Source: Heyndrickxia shackletonii (GTDB lineage: Bacteria > Bacillota > Bacilli > Bacillales > Bacillaceae_C). Taken from it: a DNA stretch of 64,000 nucleotides. The translations under genes were made by a program, and so were the position numbers. The notes under the pieces are model-generated. The model ran no database searches and was not told the origin of the DNA. It saw only the letters and a program-made list of their open reading frames with translations. The stretch covers positions 3,677,740 through 3,741,739 of the forward strand of contig NZ_LJJC01000004.1 of the NCBI RefSeq assembly GCF_001420715.1, given 5' to 3'. Below, piece after piece: positions 24,433-34,050 of the stretch; the stretch's first letter is position 1; every line of letters begins with the position of its first letter.

Positions 24433-25758
24433 TTATTTTTTTACTATTTCTTTACGATGATCGATAATTCTTACTGCTTTTCCTTCTGAGCGTGCAATGC
24501 ATTTTGGTGGCAGCAATACAACATTCATGGTCACATAACAATAGGTTTTCATTTTCTCTTGAATTTCGGCTTTTAATGCTTGCAGTATTGGGTGTTTTAG
24601 ATTCTGTGATGTTTTTTGATAAAGCTCTCCAGTTATTTCAACATGCAGCTCTACTTCATCTAAGGAGGATGTTCTATGAAGATGTAATTGATAATGAGGT
24701 GCTAATTCTTTCATTTGAATCAGATGGTGCTCTATTTCGGATGGAAAAACATTGACGCCTCGCACGATGATCATGTCGTCAATACGCCCTTTCACCCTCG
24801 ACATACGTGTTGTAGTTCTTCCACATATACATTTGGCTTTGGTGATGGATGCTATATCTCCTGTTCGATATCGAATAATTGGAAGCGCTTCCTTTTTGAG
24901 GCTGGTAAAAACAAGCTCTCCAATTGTTCCCTCCTGAACGGGTTCCAATGTTATAGGGTCTATGACTTCAACTAGAAAATGATCTTCTGCTATATGTAAA
25001 CCGTCCTGCCCGACACTGCATTCCATTGCGACTCCGGGTCCAACCACTTCGCTTAAACCATATATATCACAAGCTTTTATATCAAAAAGTTCCTCTAATT
25101 TCTTTCTCATTTCTTCAGACCATGGCTCTGCACCGAAGATACCGTACTTTAAAGTGGTTGACCTCGGGTCTTTTCCCATTTCCAGCATCTTTTCTCCTAT
25201 ATTTAAGGCATAGGATGGTGTAGAACAAAGTATAGTAGGTTTAAAATCCTCAAGGATGGAAATTTGTCGTTCTGTATTTCCTCCAGATATTGGTATAACC
25301 GTTACCCCTAATTCTTCACCGCCAAAATGAAGCCCCAGCCCGCCCGTGAATAAACCATATCCATAAGCATTTTGCAGAATATCTTCCGGTCCGCCACCGA
25401 CAATGGAGATCGCTCTTGCAACAATGATTGCCCAGTCCTTAATATCCTTCTTTGTATATCCAACTACTGTTGGTTTTCCACTAGTTCCTGATGAGGCATG
25501 CAAACGGACAAGATCTTTTTGTTCCGAAGCAAATAATCCGAATGGGTAATGATCTCTTAGGTCACGTTTCGTCGTGAAAGGCAATTTCTTAATATCATCC
25601 AAAGTTTGAATGCTATCAGGATTTACATTACTTTCTTGAAGCTTATTTCGGTAAAATGGAACACGTTCATACACTCTTTCAATCGTTTTTTGCAAATCAT
25701 GAAGCTGCTGATCTTCGATGGATTTTCTTTCGGCAGATTCAATATCATGCAAAATCAT
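24433..25758 (-). CDS. paaK: Phenylacetate-CoA ligase
   Basis: The 441-residue AMP-forming ligase has the P-loop-like HASSGTSGKPTVVGYTKKD, YGLSEVVGPGVAMEC, and the hinge region RYRTGDIASIT...GRIDDMIIVRGVNVFPSEIE that marks PaaK. It activates phenylacetate to phenylacetyl-CoA with ATP. Four cysteines at C-I-C-G and nearby are family-typical. The ATG follows GGAGG at ideal spacing. It is the first gene of the paa operon, preceded by a promoter with a palindromic operator. Confidence 0.93.
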   Translation of the reverse strand: MILHDIESAERKSIEDQQLHDLQKTIERVYERVPFYRNKLQESNVNPDSIQTLDDIKKLPFTTKRDLRDHYPFGLFASEQKDLVRLHASSGTSGKPTVVGYTKKDIKDWAIIVARAISIVGGGPEDILQNAYGYGLFTGGLGLHFGGEELGVTVIPISGGNTERQISILEDFKPTILCSTPSYALNIGEKMLEMGKDPRSTTLKYGIFGAEPWSEEMRKKLEELFDIKACDIYGLSEVVGPGVAMECSVGQDGLHIAEDHFLVEVIDPITLEPVQEGTIGELVFTSLKKEALPIIRYRTGDIASITKAKCICGRTTTRMSRVKGRIDDMIIVRGVNVFPSEIEHHLIQMKELAPHYQLHLHRTSSLDEVELHVEITGELYQKTSQNLKHPILQALKAEIQEKMKTYCYVTMNVVLLPPKCIARSEGKAVRIIDHRKEIVKK

Positions 25759-25782
25759 ATATTTCCTCCTTACCCACTCATT

Positions 25783-25825
25783 AATATGACGTATTTTTTC
25801 CGTCTATACATTTTACCGTCATATT
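25783..25825. promoter_or_regulatory. Candidate PaaX operator (inverted repeat)
   Basis: AATATGACG (25783-25791) and CGTCATATT (25817-25825) are perfect inverted copies, with a third half-site CCGTC at 25800-25804 between them. It lies immediately downstream of the paaK promoter, where a repressor would block elongation or clearance. PaaX is encoded in the same locus, so it is the prime candidate. The half-site differs from the published E. coli PaaX site, as expected for a distant homologue. Confidence 0.5.
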
Positions 25826-25832
25826 TAATTAT

Positions 25833-25861
25833 AGAATACGACCTAAAACCACAATTGTCAA
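25833..25861 (-). promoter_or_regulatory. SigA-type promoter of the paaK operon
   Basis: On the minus strand TTGACA (25861-25856), a 17-base spacer and TATTCT (25838-25833). An overlapping TATAAT (25833-25828) is too far from this -35. Confidence 0.6.
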
Positions 25862-25894
25862 TTTGATTCTGAAAATTCAACTTCCCATTTTACT

Positions 25895-25924
25895 TAAAAA
25901 AAAAACCGGAGAATATATCTCCGG
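25895..25924 (-). terminator. Terminator of the peptide transporter gene
   Basis: Perfect CCGGAGA/TCTCCGG stem with a 5-base loop, followed on the minus strand by a long T-run. It begins just past the dtpT stop and shields the paaK promoter. Confidence 0.88.
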
Positions 25925-25925
25925 C

Positions 25926-27311
25926 TTAATCCATCATTTTCACAAGTTTTCTGGAAAATCCTAATAAAATAATACCAAATACGATCGTAACACATCCAAT
26001 TAAGCCAAATACTTCAAAGTAACCTAATGATTCAGTGAAGCTACCTAATTGACCTGCTAATATATTTGCAATACCAGAGCTTGCTAACCAAACACCCATC
26101 AATAATGATGCATATTTTAGAGGAGCGATCTTACTTACAGTGGATAAACCAACTGGTGAAAGGAACAGTTCCCCTACTGTATGGAATAGATACGTGACAA
26201 CAATGAACAATAAATTAGCTTTCACTGTAATATCATGTTCATTGCTTCCGGTACGCATAATTGCTAATAATAGGACAAGATAACCAATACCTAGCAAGAT
26301 CATTCCAAGTCCCATTTTTGTTGGTACAGGCATATCCCCGCGTTTTGAATGAGAAAGCTTAATCCAAAATGCAGAAACAACAGGTGCCAAAAGAACGATA
26401 AATAATGGATTCACTGATTGGAACCATGATGTTGGAATTCCAAATCCGAATACATTTCTGTTTACGAATTTATCTGTGTAAACAGTTAATGCCCCACCAG
26501 CTTGTTCAAATCCAGCCCAGAAGAAAATAACAAATACAGTTAGAATAACAACCACTGCTGTTCTTTGTTTTTCTTTTTTAGTTAATGGCGCTTTTATTTT
26601 TTCTCCGCCAGCAGCTTCCTTCGGTTTTCCAACCGGTTTTTTACCAATGTCACCAAGGTAACGATTTCCTAAAAGATTAAATAAAACTTGACCGATGACC
26701 ATTCCGATTGCAGACGCCAAGAAACCATACTTATAACCGTAGGCAATAACACCATTATTATGAACTGCAAATAGCTTGTCTGTAATCATACCAATAATAA
26801 GCGGTGAAAAGAATGCACCGACATTAATCCCCATGTAAAAGATTGTAAACGCAGGATCACGTCTTGGATCATCTTTTTCATATAACTCCCCAACAATGGT
26901 AGAGATATTCGGCTTGAAAAACCCGTTCCCAATAATCAGAATAATTAGACCTAAATAAACACCGGCTTCACTATGGATGCCGAATAAAACAAGGTTTCCA
27001 ATTGCCATTGTAATACCGCCAAGCGTTATTGCCAAGCGTTGACCTAGGAAACGGTCTGATAACCATCCACCAATTAAAGGTGTTAAATATACAGCTCCTG
27101 TGAAGAAACCATAAAGTGCTAAGGCAAAACTTTCATTCATTCCTAAACCGCCGTTAACAAGCGATTTCGTTAAATAAAGGACTAGGATAGCCCGCATTCC
27201 ATAATAACTAAAGCGCTCCCACATCTCAGTTAAGAATAACAAATAAAGACCCGGTGGGTGTTTTTTACGCGATTTATTGGAATCCTGCTGATTATTCACT
27301 GTTGCCTCCAT
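25926..27311 (-). CDS. dtpT: POT-family di/tripeptide:proton symporter
   Basis: The 461-residue membrane protein has the POT signatures: LFLTEMWERFSYYGMRAILV (containing the E-x-F-x-Y motif, residues about 28-47) and the PTR2 motif FTIFYMGINVGAFFSPLI. About 12 to 14 hydrophobic segments are visible. It takes up di- and tripeptides with protons. Its own terminator follows. Its place between two aromatic catabolic clusters and near a prolyl oligopeptidase suggests a supply of amino acids from peptides, though this may be chance. Confidence 0.92.
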   Translation of the reverse strand: MEATVNNQQDSNKSRKKHPPGLYLLFLTEMWERFSYYGMRAILVLYLTKSLVNGGLGMNESFALALYGFFTGAVYLTPLIGGWLSDRFLGQRLAITLGGITMAIGNLVLFGIHSEAGVYLGLIILIIGNGFFKPNISTIVGELYEKDDPRRDPAFTIFYMGINVGAFFSPLIIGMITDKLFAVHNNGVIAYGYKYGFLASAIGMVIGQVLFNLLGNRYLGDIGKKPVGKPKEAAGGEKIKAPLTKKEKQRTAVVVILTVFVIFFWAGFEQAGGALTVYTDKFVNRNVFGFGIPTSWFQSVNPLFIVLLAPVVSAFWIKLSHSKRGDMPVPTKMGLGMILLGIGYLVLLLAIMRTGSNEHDITVKANLLFIVVTYLFHTVGELFLSPVGLSTVSKIAPLKYASLLMGVWLASSGIANILAGQLGSFTESLGYFEVFGLIGCVTIVFGIILLGFSRKLVKMMD

Positions 27312-27537
27312 AATTTCGCTCCCCTCAATAGTAAAAATTATTTTAATATAGAATTAGCATAATTTATTAACAATTAAATCGTCAATAAATTTGTTAGAAA
27401 AAGAAAAATTGGAAATCTTTTTAATTAAGGGATTAGTTAAAATTAATCTTTCGAAGCCTTATCATTATTTACATTTGAATTTTTTAACATGGTATATTAT
27501 TCCTCGAATTCAAATTAAATTTTTGTAGGATAATTTC

Positions 27538-29670
27538 TCAGTGTATTAATTTACTTTCTTTTGCTTTTTTTACAAAATTATCGCTAACTCGGTTGATTGG
27601 CCGTTTTAGAAAAATTCCTATGAGGAAGAACAATAGCGCAAAAAGGCATAAAATCAACATATCCTTCTGAACAATATCCCATAAAATTCCTCCTACCGCT
27701 TCTCTCATCAGGCTAATTGAATAGGTAAAGGGTAAAAAGGGATTTAATTTTTGAAAAAAGGTTGGAGTAACTTGAATAGGAAAAGTTCCACCAGACCCAG
27801 AAATTTGTAAAACTAATAATACAATTCCAATTGACTTTCCAATATTACCAAATACGGAAACCAATGTATATACCATTGTGATAAAAACAGCACTATTCCA
27901 TAACCCAAAAAGGATAAACCAAAGTTTTTCCAAAACAAATGCATGCAGAAAGTAAATATCTCCAATCGTTACTAGCAAAGACTGTAATAATCCTAAGGTT
28001 AAAAATGTCAAATAGCGCCCAAAAAATATTTGATAGCTTTTTATATGCAGGTCTTCAACATCTACAGTTAGGAGCGATATTAATAGCATTGCCCCAACCC
28101 ATAAAGATAATGTCGTAAAAAATGGGGACATGGCAGATCCATAATTAGGAATATGATACAGCTGTCTTTCTTTTAATAAAACTGGTTCCTTAAAAAAATT
28201 ACTCTCCTTTTGAACATCATGCTTCAATAATTGAATAATGTCGTGAATATTTTCCTTTTTTTCGAAATCACGTATTCGATTTGCAATTTTTTTAATTTGT
28301 GTTTCTGCTCCAGGGAGTTCCCTTTTTAGCCTTGTAACTTCGTTTATACCCATTACAGCTCCTTTGGAAGCATCATTTAAAAGCTTTTTTATAGTTGGAA
28401 GATCTTTATTTGCTTGATTCAATATTTGACCTGCATTATTTACACTTGTCTTAGCAATGTCTATGGAATGCTGTACTTTTGGGACGATAATGGAATCATA
28501 ATTTGTTACTAATCGATTCAATGTATTAGAAGCAGTACTTGATAATCCGTTTATACGATCGATGACATCTTTAGAGATTTGTTGCCCTCTGTCAATATCA
28601 TTTGAGACTACCTTTAAAAGATTTATCTCTTGTTGAAATTGATTCATTACAGCTGCGATTTGCTGACTAATTGGCATCATTTCCTGTCTTCCGCTGATAC
28701 CATCCAATTGTTTTAATGTATTATTTAAAGTATCGGTTATGTTCACACCGGATTGTAAACTCATGATGGCCTTTTCAATTTCAGCTTTTGACGCTGTATT
28801 ATTCTGAATATGTGAGACTATTCCTTGAGATGTACTGGCTATTTCACTAAGCAAAATCAAATTTTCCTTAGTAGCAGGTTCTATTTTGTTTAAAACAGCT
28901 TCACCCTTAGATAAAAAATTGGAGAGTTGGCTAGTAAGTTCCATTCCATTTTTCGTTATTTCTTGCACTTTCGGAAGACTTCCCTGAGCATTCCTTACGA
29001 TATCGCGAGCTTTTGTTGCATCATTTAAAGCTATATTGACATATCTGTTGATTTTCGGAATATCTGCTTCTATTTTAAAAATGAGTTCTTTAACTCTTTC
29101 AATTGCAGGTAAATCTCTTTCCAATTCAATCCCAATTTCACGGAATATGGAAAAGATGGTTTCACTGGCAGTTTTTACAAAGTTTTTACTAATTTGATCC
29201 ACGACTCCACTTGCACCAGAAGAGGTGATTTTCGGAGCAACAGCATTGATTTTTTCATTTACTGTATACACAATGACAGGTTTCTTTGGATTTGCGTTTA
29301 AAATAGAAGTTATTTTCTCGGAAAAATCTTTTGGTATTGTAATGCTGGCATAGTATTTCCCATGTTTCACCCCATCAAGCGCGTCATCCTCGCTTACAAA
29401 CTGCCACCCTAATTTTTTGTTTTGGTGAAGGGATTGGACGACTTCATTGCCTACATTAATGCGCTTCCCTTTCATAACGGTTCCTTGATCCAGATTGGAA
29501 ACTGCAACGGCAATTCCTCTCGTATTTCCATAAGGATTCCAAGAAGCTTTAATGTTGAACCATGCATACAGGGATGGCAAGACAATTAGGGCTAACATAA
29601 TCACTAATGCAACCCAGTTTGTTATAATATTCTTCATATCTCTTGCATAAATGCGCAAAATAGTACCCAT
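27538..29670 (-). CDS. YhgE/Pip family membrane protein
   Basis: The protein of 710 residues has an N-terminal membrane helix followed by the YhgE/Pip N-domain (VSNLDQGTVMKGKRINVG; YYASITIPKDFSEKI), a long helical extracellular part with many coiled-coil repeats (residues about 190-490), and five to six C-terminal membrane segments of the ABC-2 type (FFTTLSLWVGAMLLISLLT). YhgE proteins are linked to phage infection and export; the exact role is unknown. I chose ATG 29670 (MGTILRIYARDMKNI) because AGGTGGGG precedes it; an earlier in-frame ATG has no family support. Monocistronic. Confidence 0.85.
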   Translation of the reverse strand: MGTILRIYARDMKNIITNWVALVIMLALIVLPSLYAWFNIKASWNPYGNTRGIAVAVSNLDQGTVMKGKRINVGNEVVQSLHQNKKLGWQFVSEDDALDGVKHGKYYASITIPKDFSEKITSILNANPKKPVIVYTVNEKINAVAPKITSSGASGVVDQISKNFVKTASETIFSIFREIGIELERDLPAIERVKELIFKIEADIPKINRYVNIALNDATKARDIVRNAQGSLPKVQEITKNGMELTSQLSNFLSKGEAVLNKIEPATKENLILLSEIASTSQGIVSHIQNNTASKAEIEKAIMSLQSGVNITDTLNNTLKQLDGISGRQEMMPISQQIAAVMNQFQQEINLLKVVSNDIDRGQQISKDVIDRINGLSSTASNTLNRLVTNYDSIIVPKVQHSIDIAKTSVNNAGQILNQANKDLPTIKKLLNDASKGAVMGINEVTRLKRELPGAETQIKKIANRIRDFEKKENIHDIIQLLKHDVQKESNFFKEPVLLKERQLYHIPNYGSAMSPFFTTLSLWVGAMLLISLLTVDVEDLHIKSYQIFFGRYLTFLTLGLLQSLLVTIGDIYFLHAFVLEKLWFILFGLWNSAVFITMVYTLVSVFGNIGKSIGIVLLVLQISGSGGTFPIQVTPTFFQKLNPFLPFTYSISLMREAVGGILWDIVQKDMLILCLFALLFFLIGIFLKRPINRVSDNFVKKAKESKLIH

Positions 29671-29745
29671 CTTTTCCCCACCTGAGCTCTCCTTATTTCT
29701 TTTCAGCATCATAATTGCTCTCTATGTAAAGGTTCTCCAAATGGG

Positions 29746-29875
29746 AATATTTTATTTATTGACCTTGCCCATTGGTATACGGATTTCGTAGCACTTGCGA
29801 GATGAAGGAAACACAGCAAGGTAAATCATGGAGAAGGTGAATCCACTAGCAGATATGCTGCTTGCACTAGACAAT
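29746..29875. repeat. Degenerate copy of the dispersed hairpin repeat
   Basis: GGTATACGGATTTCGTAG, GGAAACACAGCAAGGTA and GGTGAATCCACTAGCAGATA follow the order of words in the element at 17175-17391, with the middle deleted. Confidence 0.5.
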
Positions 29876-29915
29876 GACCAACTAAATCAAAGTGAAGCAC
29901 AACTTCTTATACGAT

Positions 29916-29952
29916 AAAAAAGCCTTGAGTACTTTATTCGGTACTCAAGGCT
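29916..29952 (-). terminator. Terminator of the prolyl oligopeptidase gene
   Basis: Perfect 12-bp stem AGCCTTGAGTAC/GTACTCAAGGCT with an 8-base loop, followed on the minus strand by TTTTTTA. Confidence 0.9.
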
Positions 29953-29960
29953 TTCTTCCA

Positions 29961-31982
29961 TTATTGTAATTCCTTATCTAAAAACGCATAAAAGTCTACC
30001 CATTCATCAATTAGTTTGGATGTTGGCTTTCCTAAACCATGACCAGCCTTCGATTCGATACGTAGGAGAATGGTAGATCCTTTATCTGCTTTCTCCAGCA
30101 ATGTAGCGGCAAACTTTTTCGCATGGGCAGGTACTACCCTGTCATCACTTTCCGCTGTTGCAATTAATATAGGCGGATATTTTTGCCCTTCTTTCACATT
30201 ATGAAGTGGAGAATAAGCATACATAAATGGGAAATGTTCCGGATTTTCAGCATTTCCATACTCCGGTATCCAGTATCGGCCAATCGTGAACTTATGATAA
30301 CGAAGCATATCAATTACCGGTACACGGCAAAGCACTGCGCCAAACAGATCCGGTCTTTGCACCATACATGCTGCTACTAAGAGTCCGCCATTTGAACCAC
30401 CCATGATGGAAAGTTTTTCCTTGCTTGTATAACCACTCTTAATTAGCCACTCACCAGCCGCAATAAAATCATCAAAGACATTTTGTTTATTTTCCAACAT
30501 CCCTGCTTTATGCCACTCTTCTCCATACTCGGTTCCTCCGCGGAGGTTTGCAACAGCATAGACACCGCCTTTTTCCAACCAACGTAAAACAGCTGGGTTG
30601 AAAGATGGAGTCATACTAATATTGAATCCGCCGTAACCGTATAAAATCACAGGGTTTTGCCTATTAAGTTCGATTTCCTTATGGTGAGTCAGGAACATAG
30701 GGACTTTTGTGCCGTCTTTTGATGTATAAAAAATTTGCTTTGTTTCATAAGCGGATATGTCCATTTCTAATTGGGATTCCGCAAAGGTTTCCAGCTGATT
30801 TTCAGAAACATTGTAATGATAAACGGTTGTTGGACTTAAAAATGATGTCATTCCAAAATAAATTTGATCATCTTCGCTGCTTCCTGTTATGTTTGTTAAT
30901 GAACCAATCATTGGATTAGCTATTTCATTTTCATACGTCCCATCCATTTTATAAACATGAAGTTGATGATGGGCATCATGAAGGGTTGCAACCACAAATC
31001 GATCTTTTACATATTTGACAACATCGATTACATCCTGTTGTTCCGGTAAAACTTCCGTCCAATTTTCCGGATCGGGATTATCCACATCAACCGCGATAAT
31101 TCTGCCATTTGGCGCTTTTAAATTTGTTTTAAAATAAAAGGTTGTGCCGATATTCGTGATGTACGAATACTCCGCATCTTGTTTATCTAATAAACGTGTA
31201 AAACCATCATTTGAATCTAACTTTTTCAAGTAAAAACGATTTTCCGTTGCTGTTCCAAGATTCACATGGAGGCATAAGTATTGTTCATCATCACTTATAA
31301 ATGCACTGAACATTAATTCCTTCTCTTCCGGCTGCTCGTGGATTAATTGATCTTCACTTTGACCAGTCCCTAGTTTATGGAAATATACTTTATTATAGTT
31401 GCTCTCGTCTTCCTTGCTTACCGAACCAGGCGCCGGGAAACGACTGTAATAAAAACCTGAAGTGTCAGGTGCCCAAGAAATCCCAGTAAATTTAACATGT
31501 TGGATATGATCAGTCAGTTTTTCACCGCTATTAATATCAATTACATGAAGCTCCTGCCAATCACTTCCATGAGTGGAAGTTGCATATGCAATATAATGTC
31601 CATCCTTGCTGAAGGAGTAATTGGTCATTGCAACGGTTCCATCTTCACTTAGCGTATTCGGATCAATAAGAACAGACTCCTTTTCGCCTTCCTTCATATA
31701 TAAAACAGCTTGATTTTGCAGACCGTCATTTTTTTGATAAAAAAGGCGGTTCTTTACTTTTTTCGGAACGAAATATTTTGGATAATTAAATAGCTCTGTT
31801 AATCTTTCTCTATCCTTTTCACGTGTACCGATTTGTTCAAAATAGGCATCAGCTTGCTCCGACATCCATTTTCCCCAATCTATCGTATCTTGTGAGGTTG
31901 GATCTTCCAGCCACCGATATGGATCGGGAACCTTCGTGCCATGAAAATCCTCCACAATATCACTTTTTTTAATGGTTAACAT
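29961..31982 (-). CDS. Prolyl oligopeptidase (S9A)
   Basis: The protein of about 673 residues has the beta-propeller followed by the alpha/beta hydrolase domain. Catalytic residues are seen: Ser in MGGSNGGLL (about residue 530), Asp in ESDDRVVP and His in KAGHGLG. The N-terminus VEDFHGTKVPDPYRWLEDP is the family hallmark. It has no signal peptide, so it cleaves short proline-containing peptides in the cytoplasm. The ATG at 31982 is better spaced from AGGGGG than the ATG two codons earlier. Single gene with a strong terminator; functionally it fits with the nearby peptide transporter. Confidence 0.92.
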   Translation of the reverse strand: MLTIKKSDIVEDFHGTKVPDPYRWLEDPTSQDTIDWGKWMSEQADAYFEQIGTREKDRERLTELFNYPKYFVPKKVKNRLFYQKNDGLQNQAVLYMKEGEKESVLIDPNTLSEDGTVAMTNYSFSKDGHYIAYATSTHGSDWQELHVIDINSGEKLTDHIQHVKFTGISWAPDTSGFYYSRFPAPGSVSKEDESNYNKVYFHKLGTGQSEDQLIHEQPEEKELMFSAFISDDEQYLCLHVNLGTATENRFYLKKLDSNDGFTRLLDKQDAEYSYITNIGTTFYFKTNLKAPNGRIIAVDVDNPDPENWTEVLPEQQDVIDVVKYVKDRFVVATLHDAHHQLHVYKMDGTYENEIANPMIGSLTNITGSSEDDQIYFGMTSFLSPTTVYHYNVSENQLETFAESQLEMDISAYETKQIFYTSKDGTKVPMFLTHHKEIELNRQNPVILYGYGGFNISMTPSFNPAVLRWLEKGGVYAVANLRGGTEYGEEWHKAGMLENKQNVFDDFIAAGEWLIKSGYTSKEKLSIMGGSNGGLLVAACMVQRPDLFGAVLCRVPVIDMLRYHKFTIGRYWIPEYGNAENPEHFPFMYAYSPLHNVKEGQKYPPILIATAESDDRVVPAHAKKFAATLLEKADKGSTILLRIESKAGHGLGKPTSKLIDEWVDFYAFLDKELQ

Positions 31983-32078
31983 CCTCATTCCCCCTGAACC
32001 TTTTATGACTATCTTTCTCTATACTTCGCCGTTCGAAATAAAAATCCCTTTTAAAAAACGGAAAGATTCAATTATTTC

Positions 32079-32111
32079 CAAAAAAAAAGAAGATTGCTAA
32101 AGAATCTTCTT
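32079..32111 (-). terminator. Terminator of the SSS symporter gene / hpa operon end
   Basis: AAGAAGATT/AATCTTCTT stem with a 7-base loop, followed on the minus strand by a run of T. Confidence 0.85.
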
Positions 32112-32112
32112 A

Positions 32113-33636
32113 CTAAACATCCTGACCTAAATTCGATTGGACAAGGATTTTTTCATAGTTTCTATCCTTTTCTTTCGATAGTAATGTACCTATGAATCCT
32201 CCTATAAATCCAAGAGGAATCGAAACAATTCCTGGTGAGGCAAGTGGGAATATTGGTTTTCCTACGAAAATAGCATGTCCGCTTGGATCCCAAACATTTG
32301 GACTTAAGAGAACGAAAATAATCGTTGAAAATAATCCCACAATCATACTTGTTATCGCCCCTGCGGTATTAAATCTTCTCCAGTAAATAGTTAGTAGAAT
32401 AACAGGAAGATTAGCACTGGCAGCAAGGGTTAACGCTAATGATCCAAGAAAGGCAACATTTAAATTTTGTACAAATAAAGAGATAATAATCGCAATAACA
32501 GGTACGAGAATGGAAGCAATCCGCGCAGCTTTCAATTGCTGCTTCTCACTTGCTTTGCCTTGCTTCAAGATCCCATTATAAAAGTCATGTGCAAATGCGG
32601 AGGCACCCGATAATACAATTCCGGCAACGACTGCCAAGATGGTCGCAAATGCAACTGCAGCAATAAAGGCGAATAAGAAATCCCCTCCAAGAATTCGGGC
32701 CAATGCTGGTGCAGCCATATTACCGGCGGGATTTTCAGCAATGATTTTATCCGTTCCAATTAGTGCCGCCGCACCAAACCCCAGAAAAATAGCCATAACA
32801 TAAAATATGCTAATCACCCATGTAGCAACAGTCACAGATTTTCGGGCTGTCTTCGCATCTTTAACCGTGAAAAAGCGTATCAACACATGTGGCAAACCTG
32901 CTGTACCAAGCAATAATCCAAAGTTCAGAGATATGGCGTCGAGACCATTTTTATTTTTAATTCCCGGCTCTAAATATTTTTCTCCAAATGGAGTAGCGCT
33001 TTTTACTTTTTCAAAGATATCGATGATATTAAAATGAAATTTGCTTAAAACAAGAATAAAAAGAACGAATGTACCGCCTAATAATAAAAATGCTTTTGTG
33101 ATTTGTACCCAGCTTGTTGCGGTCATCCCTCCAAACAGAACGTAGACCGTCATGAGTACTCCAACGATAATTAGGGATGGTACATAAGGTATCCCAATGA
33201 GCATTTTAATCAGAACCCCTGCTCCGACTAATTGAGCGACCATGTAAAAGACAGAAATGGTTACAGTATTAAGTGCCGCAAATCCACGTACTTTATTGGC
33301 TTTAAAACGGGCCGTAATCATATCTGCCAACGTGTATTTTCCTAAGTTTCTAAGAGGTTCCGCCACTAAATACATAACAACCAGGTAAGAAAGTAATGCA
33401 CCTAGCAATAGATATAATCCGTCAAATCCAGTTAATGCAATTCCACCTACAATTCCAAGGAAAGAAGAGGCAGACATAAAGTCACCGGAAATAGCAACCC
33501 CATTTTGCCAGCCCTTCAATTCCCCTCCGGCTGTATAAAATTGATTTGTATTTTTGGTTAATTTGGCTGCGAAATAGGTAATAACAAGGGTAGCAACAAC
33601 GATTACCAGAAATAGACTAATGACTGTATAGTTCAT
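32113..33636 (-). CDS. Sodium:solute symporter, ActP/PaaL-like
   Basis: The 507-residue protein has 13 predicted membrane segments and SSS family motifs such as FYTAGGELKGWQNGVAISGDF near residue 33 and the sodium-site region GLPHVLIRFFTVKDAKTARKS. Its closest named relatives are acetate/glycolate permease ActP and the phenylacetate permease PaaL. Its start overlaps the stop of the DUF485 gene by ATGA, as in yjcH-actP pairs. As the last gene of the hpa direction it may take up 4-hydroxyphenylacetate or phenylacetate rather than acetate; that is inference. Confidence 0.88.
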   Translation of the reverse strand: MNYTVISLFLVIVVATLVITYFAAKLTKNTNQFYTAGGELKGWQNGVAISGDFMSASSFLGIVGGIALTGFDGLYLLLGALLSYLVVMYLVAEPLRNLGKYTLADMITARFKANKVRGFAALNTVTISVFYMVAQLVGAGVLIKMLIGIPYVPSLIIVGVLMTVYVLFGGMTATSWVQITKAFLLLGGTFVLFILVLSKFHFNIIDIFEKVKSATPFGEKYLEPGIKNKNGLDAISLNFGLLLGTAGLPHVLIRFFTVKDAKTARKSVTVATWVISIFYVMAIFLGFGAAALIGTDKIIAENPAGNMAAPALARILGGDFLFAFIAAVAFATILAVVAGIVLSGASAFAHDFYNGILKQGKASEKQQLKAARIASILVPVIAIIISLFVQNLNVAFLGSLALTLAASANLPVILLTIYWRRFNTAGAITSMIVGLFSTIIFVLLSPNVWDPSGHAIFVGKPIFPLASPGIVSIPLGFIGGFIGTLLSKEKDRNYEKILVQSNLGQDV

Positions 33637-34004
33637 ACCTTTGCCTCCTTGACAGCCAATTCTTTATTTGCCCCCTCTTTAATTGTTTCACTTAATCGAT
33701 CAAATGAATTCGCTTTTTTTGTATAGAGGACACAGAAGAGCCAGGTCATGACGAATAGCATAAAGGCCCAAAACCAAGCCCATGTAATAGGACCGACAAT
33801 AGAGTGATTAAGAATAGTTGAATAGGAAGTCAAAACGGGCAGGGCCATAAATAGAATAAAAATGGTGAGAGTAGATGTAAGAATGAATTTCTTTTTTTTC
33901 GATAAAAGTTGTTGAAAGCCCGGCATTTGAGCTATTTTTTCATATTTCTCTTCATCCCTCATAGTCCGAATCACTTCTTTCGTAATAAGTTTCGATACAT
34001 CCAT
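33633..34004 (-). CDS. DUF485 family membrane protein (YjcH-like)
   Basis: The 123-residue protein has two hydrophobic helices (about residues 41-63 and 76-97) with a cytoplasmic N-terminal PGFQQLLSKKKKF motif, typical of DUF485. Such proteins nearly always accompany ActP-type symporters and may be a small subunit or stabiliser. It overlaps the symporter by four bases and follows hpaC by 46 bases, so it probably belongs to the hpa transcript. Confidence 0.88.
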   Translation of the reverse strand: MDVSKLITKEVIRTMRDEEKYEKIAQMPGFQQLLSKKKKFILTSTLTIFILFMALPVLTSYSTILNHSIVGPITWAWFWAFMLFVMTWLFCVLYTKKANSFDRLSETIKEGANKELAVKEAKV

Positions 34005-34050
34005 TTACAATGTTATAAAGAGTCTTTAGACTTTTGATTTCAAAACGCCT

